Shown one piece after another: positions 41,203-48,826 of a stretch of DNA of 64,000 nt. This stretch comes from Giesbergeria sp. (GTDB lineage: Bacteria > Pseudomonadota > Gammaproteobacteria > Burkholderiales > Burkholderiaceae_C), in assembly GCA_023150295.1 (NCBI GenBank), contig JAKLLE010000003.1, forward strand, positions 1-64,000. Reading direction: 5' to 3'. The position numbers and the translations under genes were made by a program. The notes beneath the pieces were generated by a model. That model searched no databases. It was not told the DNA's origin and was given only the letters and a program-made list of their open reading frames with translations. How positions within the stretch are numbered: the first letter of the stretch is position 1; every line of letters begins with the position of its first letter.

Positions 41203-42254
41203 TGAAGTGGCGCTGGCGCCACGTCGGCCTCGGTCTTGTCTGCCTCCGGCAGCAGAAAAGGTGCTGCACTGGCAATCCGCCGACGGACGCGATCCAGCAG
41301 GTTGTTGCGGGCTGCATCATACGCCCGGTTCAAAGCCTGCTCAAAAGCCATCTCATCGGCAGACCCGTGGCTCTTGAAAACCAGCCCACGCAAACCCAGC
41401 AGCGCCGCACCGTTGTAGCGACGGTAGTCCACGCGTTTTTTGAATGCAGATAGCACCGGATAGGCGACGATCGCTGCGATTTTTGTGAAAATGTTGCGCG
41501 AAAACTCCTGCTTGAGGAATCCGCCCACCATGGCCGCCAAGCCTTCACTGGTCTTGAGCGCCACATTGCCAACAAAGCCGTCACAGACCACGATATCGGT
41601 CGTTCCCTTGAAGATATCGTTGCCTTCGACGTTGCCGAAAAAGTTCAAATCGCCGGAGTTGGCCGCAGATCGCAGCAATTCACCCGCCTTTTTGATCACT
41701 TCGCTGCCCTTGATCGCTTCGGCACCAATGTTGAGCAAACCGACGCTGGGCTGCTCCTTGCCCTTGAGCACGGTATCGAGCGCCGAGCCCATCACGGCAA
41801 ACTCCAGCAGGTGGCGCTCGGTGCAATCCACGTTGGCACCCAGGTCCAGCACCGTGGTCGAACCGCCCAACGCATTGGGCAGCGGGTAGGCAATGGCCGG
41901 GCGGTCGATGCCGTCCATCGTCTTGAGCACGTAGCGTGCAATGGCCATCAAGGCGCCCGTATTGCCGGCCGACACGGCGGCATCAGCCGCACCTTCCTTG
42001 ACCTGCACGATGGCCACGCGCATGGACGAGTCCTTCTTGCGGCGCAGGGCAATTTCGACGGGGTCGTCCATGGCTACCACTTCGGAGGCAGGCACCAGGG
42101 TGGCGCGCTCATGGGCAAAGCCCTGCAAGGCCTCGGGCAGACCCACCAAGAGCAGGCGCGCATCGGCGTGCGCGTCCAGAAAGTGGCGGCACGCCGCCAA
42201 TGTGACATGGGGGCCGTGGTCGCCCCCCATGCAGTCAACAGCCAGTGTGATCAT
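41199..42254 (-). CDS. plsX: Phosphate acyltransferase PlsX
   Basis: A 351-residue enzyme making acyl phosphate from acyl-ACP for phospholipid synthesis. The N-terminus [14 protein letters not shown] and the central [16 protein letters not shown] are family signatures. The start at 42254 gives normal length. It lies in the rpmF-plsX-fabHDG arrangement and ends in the fabH start. Confidence 0.97.
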   Translation of the reverse strand: MITLAVDCMGGDHGPHVTLAACRHFLDAHADARLLLVGLPEALQGFAHERATLVPASEVVAMDDPVEIALRRKKDSSMRVAIVQVKEGAADAAVSAGNTGALMAIARYVLKTMDGIDRPAIAYPLPNALGGSTTVLDLGANVDCTERHLLEFAVMGSALDTVLKGKEQPSVGLLNIGAEAIKGSEVIKKAGELLRSAANSGDLNFFGNVEGNDIFKGTTDIVVCDGFVGNVALKTSEGLAAMVGGFLKQEFSRNIFTKIAAIVAYPVLSAFKKRVDYRRYNGAALLGLRGLVFKSHGSADEMAFEQALNRAYDAARNNLLDRVRRRIASAAPFLLPEADKTEADVAPAPLQ

Positions 42255-42315
42255 GCAACAGGGTCTTGGCCGGTTCAGCGGCCCGGTGGGGTGCGCAGGG
42301 CGCACAAACGACAAA

Positions 42316-42346
42316 GGCCCGTGCTACGAAACGGTAGCTACGGGCC
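42316..42346. terminator. Strong hairpin between rpmF and plsX
   Basis: GGCCCGTGCTAC pairs with GTAGCTACGGGCC (one bulge) around GAAACG. On the minus strand it is followed by TTTGTCGTTTG, an interrupted U-run. It may partly terminate the short, highly expressed rpmF transcript before plsX. Confidence 0.5.
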
Positions 42347-42377
42347 CTGAGAGACTCGGCCTCGGGCAGAGACAGGG

Positions 42378-42560
42378 TCAGGCTTCGGACTTGTTCTTCA
42401 GCACCTGGCGGCCACGGTAAAAGCCGTTGGGGCTGATGTGGTGGCGCAGGTGGATTTCGCCCGTGGTGGGCTCCACGGCAATACCGGGCACCGTCAGGGC
42501 ATTGTGCGAACGGTGCATACCGCGCTTGGAAGGCGACTTTTTGTTTTGCTGAACGGCCAT
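42378..42560 (-). CDS. rpmF: Ribosomal protein bL32
   Basis: A 60-residue large-subunit protein with [20 protein letters not shown] at the start and [14 protein letters not shown] near the end. It lacks the zinc cysteine pairs of the C+ form. An AGGAG ribosome site precedes it. It follows the DUF177 gene as in most proteobacteria. Confidence 0.98.
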   Translation of the reverse strand: MAVQQNKKSPSKRGMHRSHNALTVPGIAVEPTTGEIHLRHHISPNGFYRGRQVLKNKSEA

Positions 42561-42664
42561 GATGGGCTCCTGGTCTTCAAAAGGTGTTGGTGGAAAACGC
42601 GATCAGCCCATTAAAGACACGAGGGGATTCGCGCGAAGCCCTCGATTATAGCCCAAAGCTGCCG

Positions 42665-43219
42665 TCAGGTGTCTTTTTTGCCAACGCGCAGGCTCGCCAG
42701 CGCGGCAAAGGGGTTGGGGCGCTCGGCACTGGCGGAATCAAAGTCCTCGTCGCTGGCGGACAACTGCACCGGGTCCGGGCACTCGTCGTGGCGCGGCACC
42801 AGCGGCAGGGCCATGAGGAGTTCGTCCTCGATCAACTCGTGCAGGTCAAACTCGCGGCTCAGGGCCAGCAGGTCTTCTTCCACCTCGTCGTCCAGCGCCT
42901 CGGCCGTGGCCTCGTCGGCCACAAAGCGGAACCATTGGTCTACCTGCAGCGGCACATCAACCGGCCCCAGGCAGCGCTGGCACACCATGGGAAAGTCCGC
43001 GCGGGCCTGCAAATGCATCCAGAGCTGCCCAGCTTCGTTGCCGACTTCGGGGCGCCATTCGCCGACCGCCACCCAATCGACACGCAGGTCGGGATGCAAT
43101 CCCTTGGCCTCCTGCGCCAGGCGCTCGTACTTGAGCAGGGACTCGTGCCCTTCCAGGCGCGCACCTGCCAGCACAAAGGCTTTGGCGTCGAGCCGGTCGG
43201 GGTGGAATTCCTTGGTCAT
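42665..43219 (-). CDS. DUF177 / YceD family protein
   Basis: A 184-residue protein with CQRCLGPVDVPL in the middle (two cysteines spaced as in YceD) and an acidic C-terminal half (EVEEDLLALSREFDLHELIEDELLMALPLVP). YceD homologues sit upstream of rpmF and are linked to 23S rRNA accumulation and ribosome assembly. The start at 43219 (MTKEFHPDRL) is preferred over 43246, which would overlap maf. Confidence 0.92.
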   Translation of the reverse strand: MTKEFHPDRLDAKAFVLAGARLEGHESLLKYERLAQEAKGLHPDLRVDWVAVGEWRPEVGNEAGQLWMHLQARADFPMVCQRCLGPVDVPLQVDQWFRFVADEATAEALDDEVEEDLLALSREFDLHELIEDELLMALPLVPRHDECPDPVQLSASDEDFDSASAERPNPFAALASLRVGKKDT

Positions 43220-43244
43220 GCGTGCAGTGTAAGAGAATCGCGCC

Positions 43245-43844
43245 ATGCATCAATCCCCCCCCCTTGTTCGCACTCTGGTTTTGGGCTCCACCTCGCGCTA
43301 CCGGCGCGAATTGCTGCAGCGCCTGGGCCTGCCTTTCACGGTGGCCGCGCCCGACGTGGACGAAACCCCCCTGCAAGGCGAAGCCCCACGCGCACTGGCC
43401 CTGCGCCTGGCGCTGGCCAAGGCCCGAGCCGTGGCGGCACAGCACCCCGACGCCGTGGTCATTGGCTCCGACCAGGTGGCCGACCTGCACGGCCAGCCCC
43501 TGGGCAAGCCCGGCACGCACGAGCGCGCCAGCGCACAGTTGCAACGCATGAGCGGTGAAACCGTCATCTTTCAGACCGCCGTGGCCGTGGTCTGCGCGGC
43601 CACCGGCTTTGAACAGGTGGACCTGGCGCCCGTGGAAGTGCGCTTTCGCACGCTGACGGGTGATGAGATCGAACGCTACCTGCGCATTGAGCAACCCTAC
43701 GACTGCGCCGGCAGCGCCAAGAGCGAAGGCCTGGGCATCAGCCTGCTGGACGCCATCCTCAGCGACGACCCCACCGCCCTGGTCGGCCTGCCCTTGATCC
43801 GCACCTGCCGCATGCTGCGCGCCGCAGGCCTCACGCTGCCATGA
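43245..43844 (+). CDS. Maf-family nucleotide pyrophosphatase
   Basis: A 199-residue house-cleaning pyrophosphatase. The N-terminal LVLGSTSRYRRELLQRLGLPF and the GSDQVADLHGQPLGKPG motif fit the YceF (m7GTP) subgroup more than the dTTP/UTP subgroup. It is divergent from the DUF177 gene with only about 25 bases between starts, and overlaps the next gene by four bases. Confidence 0.93.
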   Translation: MHQSPPLVRTLVLGSTSRYRRELLQRLGLPFTVAAPDVDETPLQGEAPRALALRLALAKARAVAAQHPDAVVIGSDQVADLHGQPLGKPGTHERASAQLQRMSGETVIFQTAVAVVCAATGFEQVDLAPVEVRFRTLTGDEIERYLRIEQPYDCAGSAKSEGLGISLLDAILSDDPTALVGLPLIRTCRMLRAAGLTLP

Positions 43845-44626
43845 ACACGCCCGCCCTTACCCCCGGCCGTCTGTACCTGGTGCCCGCACCGCTGGACTTT
43901 GGCTGCGAGCCACAAGCACCCCTGCGCGACGCCCTGCCCGACGCCACGCTGGCCACGGCCGCCCGCATCACCCACTGGGTGTGCGAGAACGCCAAGAGCA
44001 CGCGCGCCTACCTCAAGCGCATCGGCGCGCTGCACCCGCTGGCGTGGCCCCTGCAGGAACAGCACATCACCGAGCTGCCGCGTGAAGTGCACAAGAAAGG
44101 CGACCACGGCGACAAAGGCTCAGCGCCGTTTGACGCCCGCCCCCTGCTCGCCCCCGCCCTGGCCGGGCACGACATGGGCCTGGTCAGCGAAGCGGGCATG
44201 CCCGCCGTGGCCGACCCCGGCAGCTCGGTGGTGCGTGCAGCGCACGCACTGGGGCTGCAGGTGGTGCCGCTGGTGGGGCCGGTGTCGCTGCTGCTGGCGC
44301 TGGCGGCCAGCGGGCTCAACGGGCAGAACTTTGCCTTTGTGGGCTACCTGCCGCAGGACGCCGACGAACGCGCCCAGCGCATCCGCGCACTGGAGGCCTT
44401 GGCGCTCAAGAGCGGCCAAACGCAACTGTGTATCGAGACGCCCTACCGCAATGCCGCCCTGCTCCAGGCCCTGCTGCAAACCCTGCAGCCGGGCACCCAC
44501 CTGGCCGTGAGCAGCGGCCTGACCCTGGCCAGCGCCCGCACGCGCAGCCAGACCGTGCGCCAGTGGCGCGCACAGCCCGACGGCCCCGACAAGCACACGC
44601 CCGCCGTGTTTGCCATCGGGCGCTGA
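43841..44626 (+). CDS. RsmI-like SAM-dependent methyltransferase
   Basis: A 261-residue tetrapyrrole-methylase-fold protein related to RsmI (16S rRNA C1402 2'-O-methyltransferase). It retains GLVSEAGMPAVADPGSSVV and the GPVSLLLALAASGLNGQNF block, but its opening (GRLYLVPAPLDFG) departs from the canonical RsmI LYLVATPIGNL. It is best seen as an RsmI paralogue of uncertain substrate. It is coupled to maf by ATGA. Confidence 0.85.
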   Translation: MNTPALTPGRLYLVPAPLDFGCEPQAPLRDALPDATLATAARITHWVCENAKSTRAYLKRIGALHPLAWPLQEQHITELPREVHKKGDHGDKGSAPFDARPLLAPALAGHDMGLVSEAGMPAVADPGSSVVRAAHALGLQVVPLVGPVSLLLALAASGLNGQNFAFVGYLPQDADERAQRIRALEALALKSGQTQLCIETPYRNAALLQALLQTLQPGTHLAVSSGLTLASARTRSQTVRQWRAQPDGPDKHTPAVFAIGR

Positions 44627-44671
44627 CCATATCGACATCCGCCCAGCGCGGTGCGCCAGCCCCTGCCACCG

Positions 44672-45520
44672 TCAGTGGCTGTGCGCCGCGCCGCTGACCA
44701 GGGTGACCACCGCCATCCCCAGCAGCAGCCAGAAAATCTGAAACGCCGTCTCGCGCGCAGACACATGGCGCTGCAGTTGCGGAATCAGGTCCGCCAGGGC
44801 CACATAGACAAAGCTGCTGGACGCCACGGCCAGAAAGAACGGCAGCCAGTCGTGCAACTGCCCCACCAGAAAGTAGCCCGCCACCCCGCCCAGCGCCGTG
44901 ACGGCCCCTGCCAGCGACACCTTGACCAACGCGATGCGGCGGCTGGCGCTGCTCTGGCGCAGCACCACCAGATCGCCCATGTGGTGCGGCACCTCGTGCG
45001 CCAGCACCGACAGCGCCGCCACCAGCCCCAGGCGCATGTCGGCCAGGAAGGCCGAAGCGATCAGCACCCCGTCGCCAAAGCAATGCACGCTGTCGCCGGT
45101 CAGCACCGCCCAGCCACCGCCCTGCGACGCGGCGTGGTGGTGATGGTGCTCATGGCCATGCGCGTGGCCGTGTGAATGGTCGTGCCCGTGGCCATGGGCA
45201 TGGTCGTGCTGGCCCTGCACCGGGTCGTGGTGCTCGTGCCCGTGGTGCCACAGCTCGGCCTTGTCCAGCAAAAAGAAGAACACCAGGCCCACCAGCAGCG
45301 TGGTGAACAGCTCATGCGCCCCGGCCTGGCTCTCGAACGCCTCGGGCAGCAGGTGCATGAAGGCCGTGGCCAGCAGCGCACCTGCGGCCAGGCTCAGCAG
45401 ATGGCGCGTGCCCACACCGTCGGGCCGCGTGCCCAACCCGGTGTTCAAAAGCCCGGCGGCAAGCCACACGCTGCCGATCCCGGCAGCCAGAGTGGCCGTG
45501 ATGATTGCTATCAAAATCAT
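44672..45520 (-). CDS. ZIP family metal transporter
   Basis: A 282-residue divalent-metal importer (zinc likely) with about eight membrane helices and a central His-rich loop (about 96-133, repeated His-Gly/His-Asp) that would bind metal in the cytoplasm. The metal-site helices are recognisable (LALTAL-type HEVPHHMGDLVVL near 177). The start codon and first six codons (MILIAI) lie inside an interspersed repeat, so the gene has no ordinary Shine-Dalgarno. No Zur box was recognised. Confidence 0.9.
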   Translation of the reverse strand: MILIAIITATLAAGIGSVWLAAGLLNTGLGTRPDGVGTRHLLSLAAGALLATAFMHLLPEAFESQAGAHELFTTLLVGLVFFFLLDKAELWHHGHEHHDPVQGQHDHAHGHGHDHSHGHAHGHEHHHHHAASQGGGWAVLTGDSVHCFGDGVLIASAFLADMRLGLVAALSVLAHEVPHHMGDLVVLRQSSASRRIALVKVSLAGAVTALGGVAGYFLVGQLHDWLPFFLAVASSSFVYVALADLIPQLQRHVSARETAFQIFWLLLGMAVVTLVSGAAHSH

Positions 45521-45560
45521 AGCTATTAGCGCTTATTGCGCTTGCCATAGAAAGTATTTT
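45504..45560 (+). repeat. Interspersed repeat covering the ZIP gene start
   Basis: Hairpin 1 is GCTATCAAAATCATAGC, hairpin 2 is AGCGCTTATTGCGCTTGCC. It is antisense to the transporter and contains its ATG. Confidence 0.8.
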
Positions 45561-45772
45561 TATCAATATCCCCAAACAGGGATCTGCGAAGAATGCGCTG
45601 GCTGGCGAGCGCTGGCAAGGCATGCATTTTGATCTTAGCAAGCCTGTCAAGCACCCAGCCCCGTCCGCCAGGGCAATATCCGTGTTACCAACCCCTGAAT
45701 CCACCCGCCACCGAGCCACACACCACGCCATGGGTGTAAGGTGACCGCATCCGAAGCCCAGCCCACACCACC

Positions 45773-46672
45773 ATGCACATCCTTCTGACCGGCGCCACCG
45801 GATTCATCGGCCAGACCCTGCATGCCGCCCTGCGCGCCGCCGGGCACCAGGTGCACGCCGGGGTATCCCCCCGCAGCGCCCAGGCCAAGCTCCAGCCAGA
45901 CCAGGTGCCCATGGACTTTGCCCGCGACACCACGCCCGAGGCCTGGCTGCCCCGGCTGCAGGGCATCGACGCCGTGGTCAACGCCGTGGGCGTGCTGCGC
46001 GACAGCGCCGCGCGCCCCATTGACGCCGTGCACCAGCACACCCCCTGCGCCCTGTTCGAAGCCTGCGCCCGGGCGGGCGTGCGCCGTGTGGTGCAGATCT
46101 CGGCGCTGGGCATCGAGGGCAGCGCCACGCGCTACGCCCGCACCAAGCTCGCCGCCGAGGCCTGCCTGCGCAACCTGGCCGAGGCCGGCAAGCTCGACCC
46201 CGTCATCCTGCGGCCCAGCGTGGTGTTTGGCAAAGGCGGCGACAGCAGCGCCCTGTTCATGAACCTGGCCCGCCTGCCCGTGGCGGTGTTCCCCGCGCCC
46301 ATGCTCACGGCGCGCATCCAGCCCGTGTCGGTGCACGACCTGGCCGCCGCCGTGGTGGCCCTGCTCGGCCCGGCCCTGCAGCACACCGGCACCGTGGCCT
46401 GCACCGGCCCCGAACCCGTGCGCATGGCCGACTTCGTCGCCAGCCTGCGCCAGCAGCAAGGCCACGGCCCCGCGCTGGTGCTGCGCCTGCCCCTGCCGCT
46501 GACCCGCCTGAGCGCCCGCCTGGGCGACCTGCTGCCCGCCTCGGTGCCCTGGTGCAGCGAATCGCTGGCCCTGCTGGACAGCGACAACGTGGGCGATCCG
46601 GCGGCCTTCGAGCCATTGCTGGGCCGACCGGGGGTGCATTTCAGCCAGCTGGTGGCAGGGGCCTGGCGCTGA
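45773..46672 (+). CDS. NAD(P)-dependent SDR/epimerase-like protein
   Basis: A 299-residue extended/atypical SDR with the cofactor motif LLTGATGFIGQTL (4-16), AVVNAVGVLRDS, and ISALG with YARTKLAAE as the YxxxK motif. It resembles complex I NDUFA9-like and nucleoside-sugar epimerase-like proteins; the substrate is unknown. The 250 bases between it and the ZIP gene hold one repeat copy and no other recognised signal. Confidence 0.85.
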   Translation: MHILLTGATGFIGQTLHAALRAAGHQVHAGVSPRSAQAKLQPDQVPMDFARDTTPEAWLPRLQGIDAVVNAVGVLRDSAARPIDAVHQHTPCALFEACARAGVRRVVQISALGIEGSATRYARTKLAAEACLRNLAEAGKLDPVILRPSVVFGKGGDSSALFMNLARLPVAVFPAPMLTARIQPVSVHDLAAAVVALLGPALQHTGTVACTGPEPVRMADFVASLRQQQGHGPALVLRLPLPLTRLSARLGDLLPASVPWCSESLALLDSDNVGDPAAFEPLLGRPGVHFSQLVAGAWR

Positions 46673-46688
46673 GGCTGCGCCCCCAAAA

Positions 46689-46755
46689 TTCAAGTCAAAT
46701 CAGCTTCTAGCGCTTACGAAACAAGCGCTAACAGCTATTAAAAAAATAGCAAATT
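46689..46755 (-). repeat. Interspersed repeat upstream of the Phd/VapC pair
   Basis: On the minus strand GCTATTTTTTTAATAGC, then AGCGCTTGTTTCGTAAGCGCT (a nearly perfect second hairpin), then AGAAGCTGATTT. It is one of the most complete copies. Confidence 0.85.
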
Positions 46756-46849
46756 GATGCGATTCCCAAAGGCACCCCGAAGATCGGCAGGGGCAAAGCC
46801 ATCCCAAGTCACTGTCAAGGTTGAGTATTCTTCTTTCGGCCTCCGCGAA

Positions 46850-46878
46850 TTGACGATCCGACAGGCTTGTCATAACAT
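46850..46878 (+). promoter_or_regulatory. Promoter of the Phd/VapC module
   Basis: TTGACG (46850-46855), a 17-base spacer and TAACAT (46873-46878), followed by a GGAGG ribosome site at 46899 before the antitoxin ATG. Confidence 0.55.
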
Positions 46879-46908
46879 ACAAACATTGCTTGAATTCCGG
46901 AGGTCAGC

Positions 46909-47169
46909 ATGAGCATCCATACGTTCTCCAGCCGTGACTTCACGCGCGATGTATCCGCTGCCAAGCGCGCAACGGTGGATGGCCCGGTGTTTATTACCGA
47001 CCGGGGGCGCCCTGCTTTTGCACTGCTCAAGATCGACGACTACTACCGCATCGCAGGGCAAAGCGAACGCTCGCTTCTTGACGTGATGGATGGCATCCTC
47101 GGGGGGGAAGGCATTGATTTCGAACCACCGCGATTGCAACTCCAGATCCAGGATGCGTCGTTCGACTGA
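46909..47169 (+). CDS. Phd/YefM-type antitoxin
   Basis: An 86-residue antitoxin with the N-terminal DNA-binding fold (FSSRDFTRDVSAAKRATVDG and PVFITDRGRPAFALLKIDDY, residues 5-46) and a short disordered C-terminal tail that would bind the toxin. A GGAGG ribosome site precedes it. The toxin gene starts nine bases after its stop. Confidence 0.9.
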   Translation: MSIHTFSSRDFTRDVSAAKRATVDGPVFITDRGRPAFALLKIDDYYRIAGQSERSLLDVMDGILGGEGIDFEPPRLQLQIQDASFD

Positions 47170-47178
47170 AAGGCATCC

Positions 47179-47592
47179 ATGTTCATCCTGGACACCAACG
47201 TCATTTCCGAACTGCGCCATGGCAAGCCCCATCAGTCGGCCGAGGTACGTGCCTGGGCGGCAGGGCAGCCCAGCAACAGGCTTTTTCTGTCGGCCATCTC
47301 CATCCTGGAGCTGGAGATCGGCATCCGCGCGCTGGAGCGCCGCATGCCGCCCCAGGGCAGTGCACTGCGCGCCTGGCTAGCCGGGGTGCGTGTGGCCTTT
47401 GCGGGCCGCATCCTGCCATTCACCGAAGACACCGCGCCCGTGTGCGCTTCACTGCACATACCAGACCGCCGCTCTGAGCGCGACGCCATGATCGCGGCCA
47501 CGGCCATTGAGCACGGTTTTACCGTAGTCACTCGCAACGTGTCCGACTTTGCCGATACAGGCGTGGCGCTCATCAATCCTTGGGTTGCGTAG
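47179..47592 (+). CDS. PIN-domain toxin (VapC/FitB type)
   Basis: A 137-residue PIN ribonuclease. The acidic residues are in FILDTNVISEL (Asp5), SAISILELEIG (Glu) and SERDAMIAATAIEHG (Asp), with TRNVSDF at the end, the standard quartet. VapC toxins cleave tRNA or rRNA. It forms a module with the preceding Phd-type antitoxin. Confidence 0.92.
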   Translation: MFILDTNVISELRHGKPHQSAEVRAWAAGQPSNRLFLSAISILELEIGIRALERRMPPQGSALRAWLAGVRVAFAGRILPFTEDTAPVCASLHIPDRRSERDAMIAATAIEHGFTVVTRNVSDFADTGVALINPWVA

Positions 47593-47684
47593 CACCTGGG
47601 CAACCCCGCCCTGACGACGCACCGCAGCCATCAGCCGCGTGCCCCCGTTCAGCCAGACCTTGCACGCGCATCAGCCACCAAAAA

Positions 47685-48560
47685 TCAAGTGGCCGCCGCC
47701 AGCTTGTCCTGCGTGCGGGTATCGAAGTCACTCGCGTCATGCCGCTCATGCAACTGACTGGCAGGCTCGCCCCAGGTGCGGTTGACCTTGCGGCCGCGCT
47801 GCACGGCCGGGCGCCTGGCAATCTGGTCGGCCCAGCGCACCACATGGGTGTATTCATGCACCTGCAAAAACTCGCCCGCTTCATAAAGCTGGCCCTTGGC
47901 CAGAGCGCCGTACCACGGCCAGGCCGCCATGTCGGCCACGGTGTATTCGTCGCCCGCCAGATACTCGTGCGCGGCCAGGCGCTGGTTGAGCACATCCATC
48001 TGACGCTTGACTTCCATCGCATAGCGGTCAATGGCGTATTCGATCTTGATCGGCGCATAGGCATAAAAATGCCCGAACCCCCCGCCCAAAAATGGCCCGC
48101 TGCCCATCTGCCAGAACAGCCACGACAGGCACTCGGCCCGCTGGGCGGGCTTCTGGGGCAGAAAGGCGCCAAACTTTTCTGCCAGGTACAAAAGAATGGC
48201 ACCGGACTCAAACACGCGCACAGGCTCGGCGCCACTGCGGTCCATCAGCGCCGGAATCTTTGAATTGGGGTTGACCGCCACAAAACCGCTGCTGAACTGC
48301 GCCCCCTCCTGGATGGGAACCAGCCAGGCGTCGTACTCGGCGCCACTGTGGCCCAGCGCCAGCAGCTCTTCCAGCATGACCGTCACCTTGACGCCGTTGG
48401 GCGTGGCGAGGGAATAGAGCTGCAGCGGGTGCTTGCCCACCGGCAGGTCCTTGTCGTGCGTGGCACCGGCAATGGGGCGGTTGATGCTGGCGAACTTGCC
48501 GCCGTTTTCCTTGTTCCATTGCCAGATGGCGGGCGGGGTGTAGGGGGACGAATCGGTCAT
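47685..48560 (-). CDS. yghU: Glutathione S-transferase family protein, YghU-like
   Basis: A 291-residue GST of the Nu class (YghU), a disulfide-bond oxidoreductase that binds two glutathiones. The N-terminal extension WNKENGGKFASINRPIAGAT and the SLATPNGVKVTVMLEELLALG thioredoxin fold are typical, as is the MGSGPFLGGGFGHFYAYAPIKIEYAIDRY segment. It is convergent with the PIN toxin, about 90 bases away. Confidence 0.93.
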   Translation of the reverse strand: MTDSSPYTPPAIWQWNKENGGKFASINRPIAGATHDKDLPVGKHPLQLYSLATPNGVKVTVMLEELLALGHSGAEYDAWLVPIQEGAQFSSGFVAVNPNSKIPALMDRSGAEPVRVFESGAILLYLAEKFGAFLPQKPAQRAECLSWLFWQMGSGPFLGGGFGHFYAYAPIKIEYAIDRYAMEVKRQMDVLNQRLAAHEYLAGDEYTVADMAAWPWYGALAKGQLYEAGEFLQVHEYTHVVRWADQIARRPAVQRGRKVNRTWGEPASQLHERHDASDFDTRTQDKLAAAT

Positions 48561-48769
48561 GCGGGTGCTCCTTCAGGCAAATCGGTGGGCCACGGGCTGC
48601 GTGGCCTGGTGCTGAACGAGTGTACTGACGCGGGCCGGAATGTGCTTTGCCTGCGGCCTTCCGGCTGCGAGGACTGCATTGGGAACCATTGCAGGGAGGA
48701 CAAGATATGTGAAGGACCGAAATCGACCCAGTGCGGGTATTGGCATGGATCAGGCGAACGGCCCGGCTG

Positions 48770-48793
48770 CCCGAAGCCCTCACTGGCTTCGGG
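48770..48793. other. Perfect 9-bp hairpin upstream of the SIR2 gene
   Basis: CCCGAAGCC pairs with GGCTTCGGG around CTCACT. It ends 33 bases before the SIR2 start codon and has no U-run. It may mark the boundary of the transferred segment or shape the mRNA leader. Bases 48561-48769 hold no gene. Confidence 0.4.
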
Positions 48794-48826
48794 CATACTG
48801 ATTGAGATGCCATGCGGGAGTCGTCT

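Noticed and set aside
42321-42339. GCTACGAAACGGTAGC between rpmF and plsX as another copy of the interspersed repeat.
   Set aside because: It resembles hairpin 1 but has no GCGC second hairpin or GGCCAAAAT tail, and it is part of a longer terminator-like stem.
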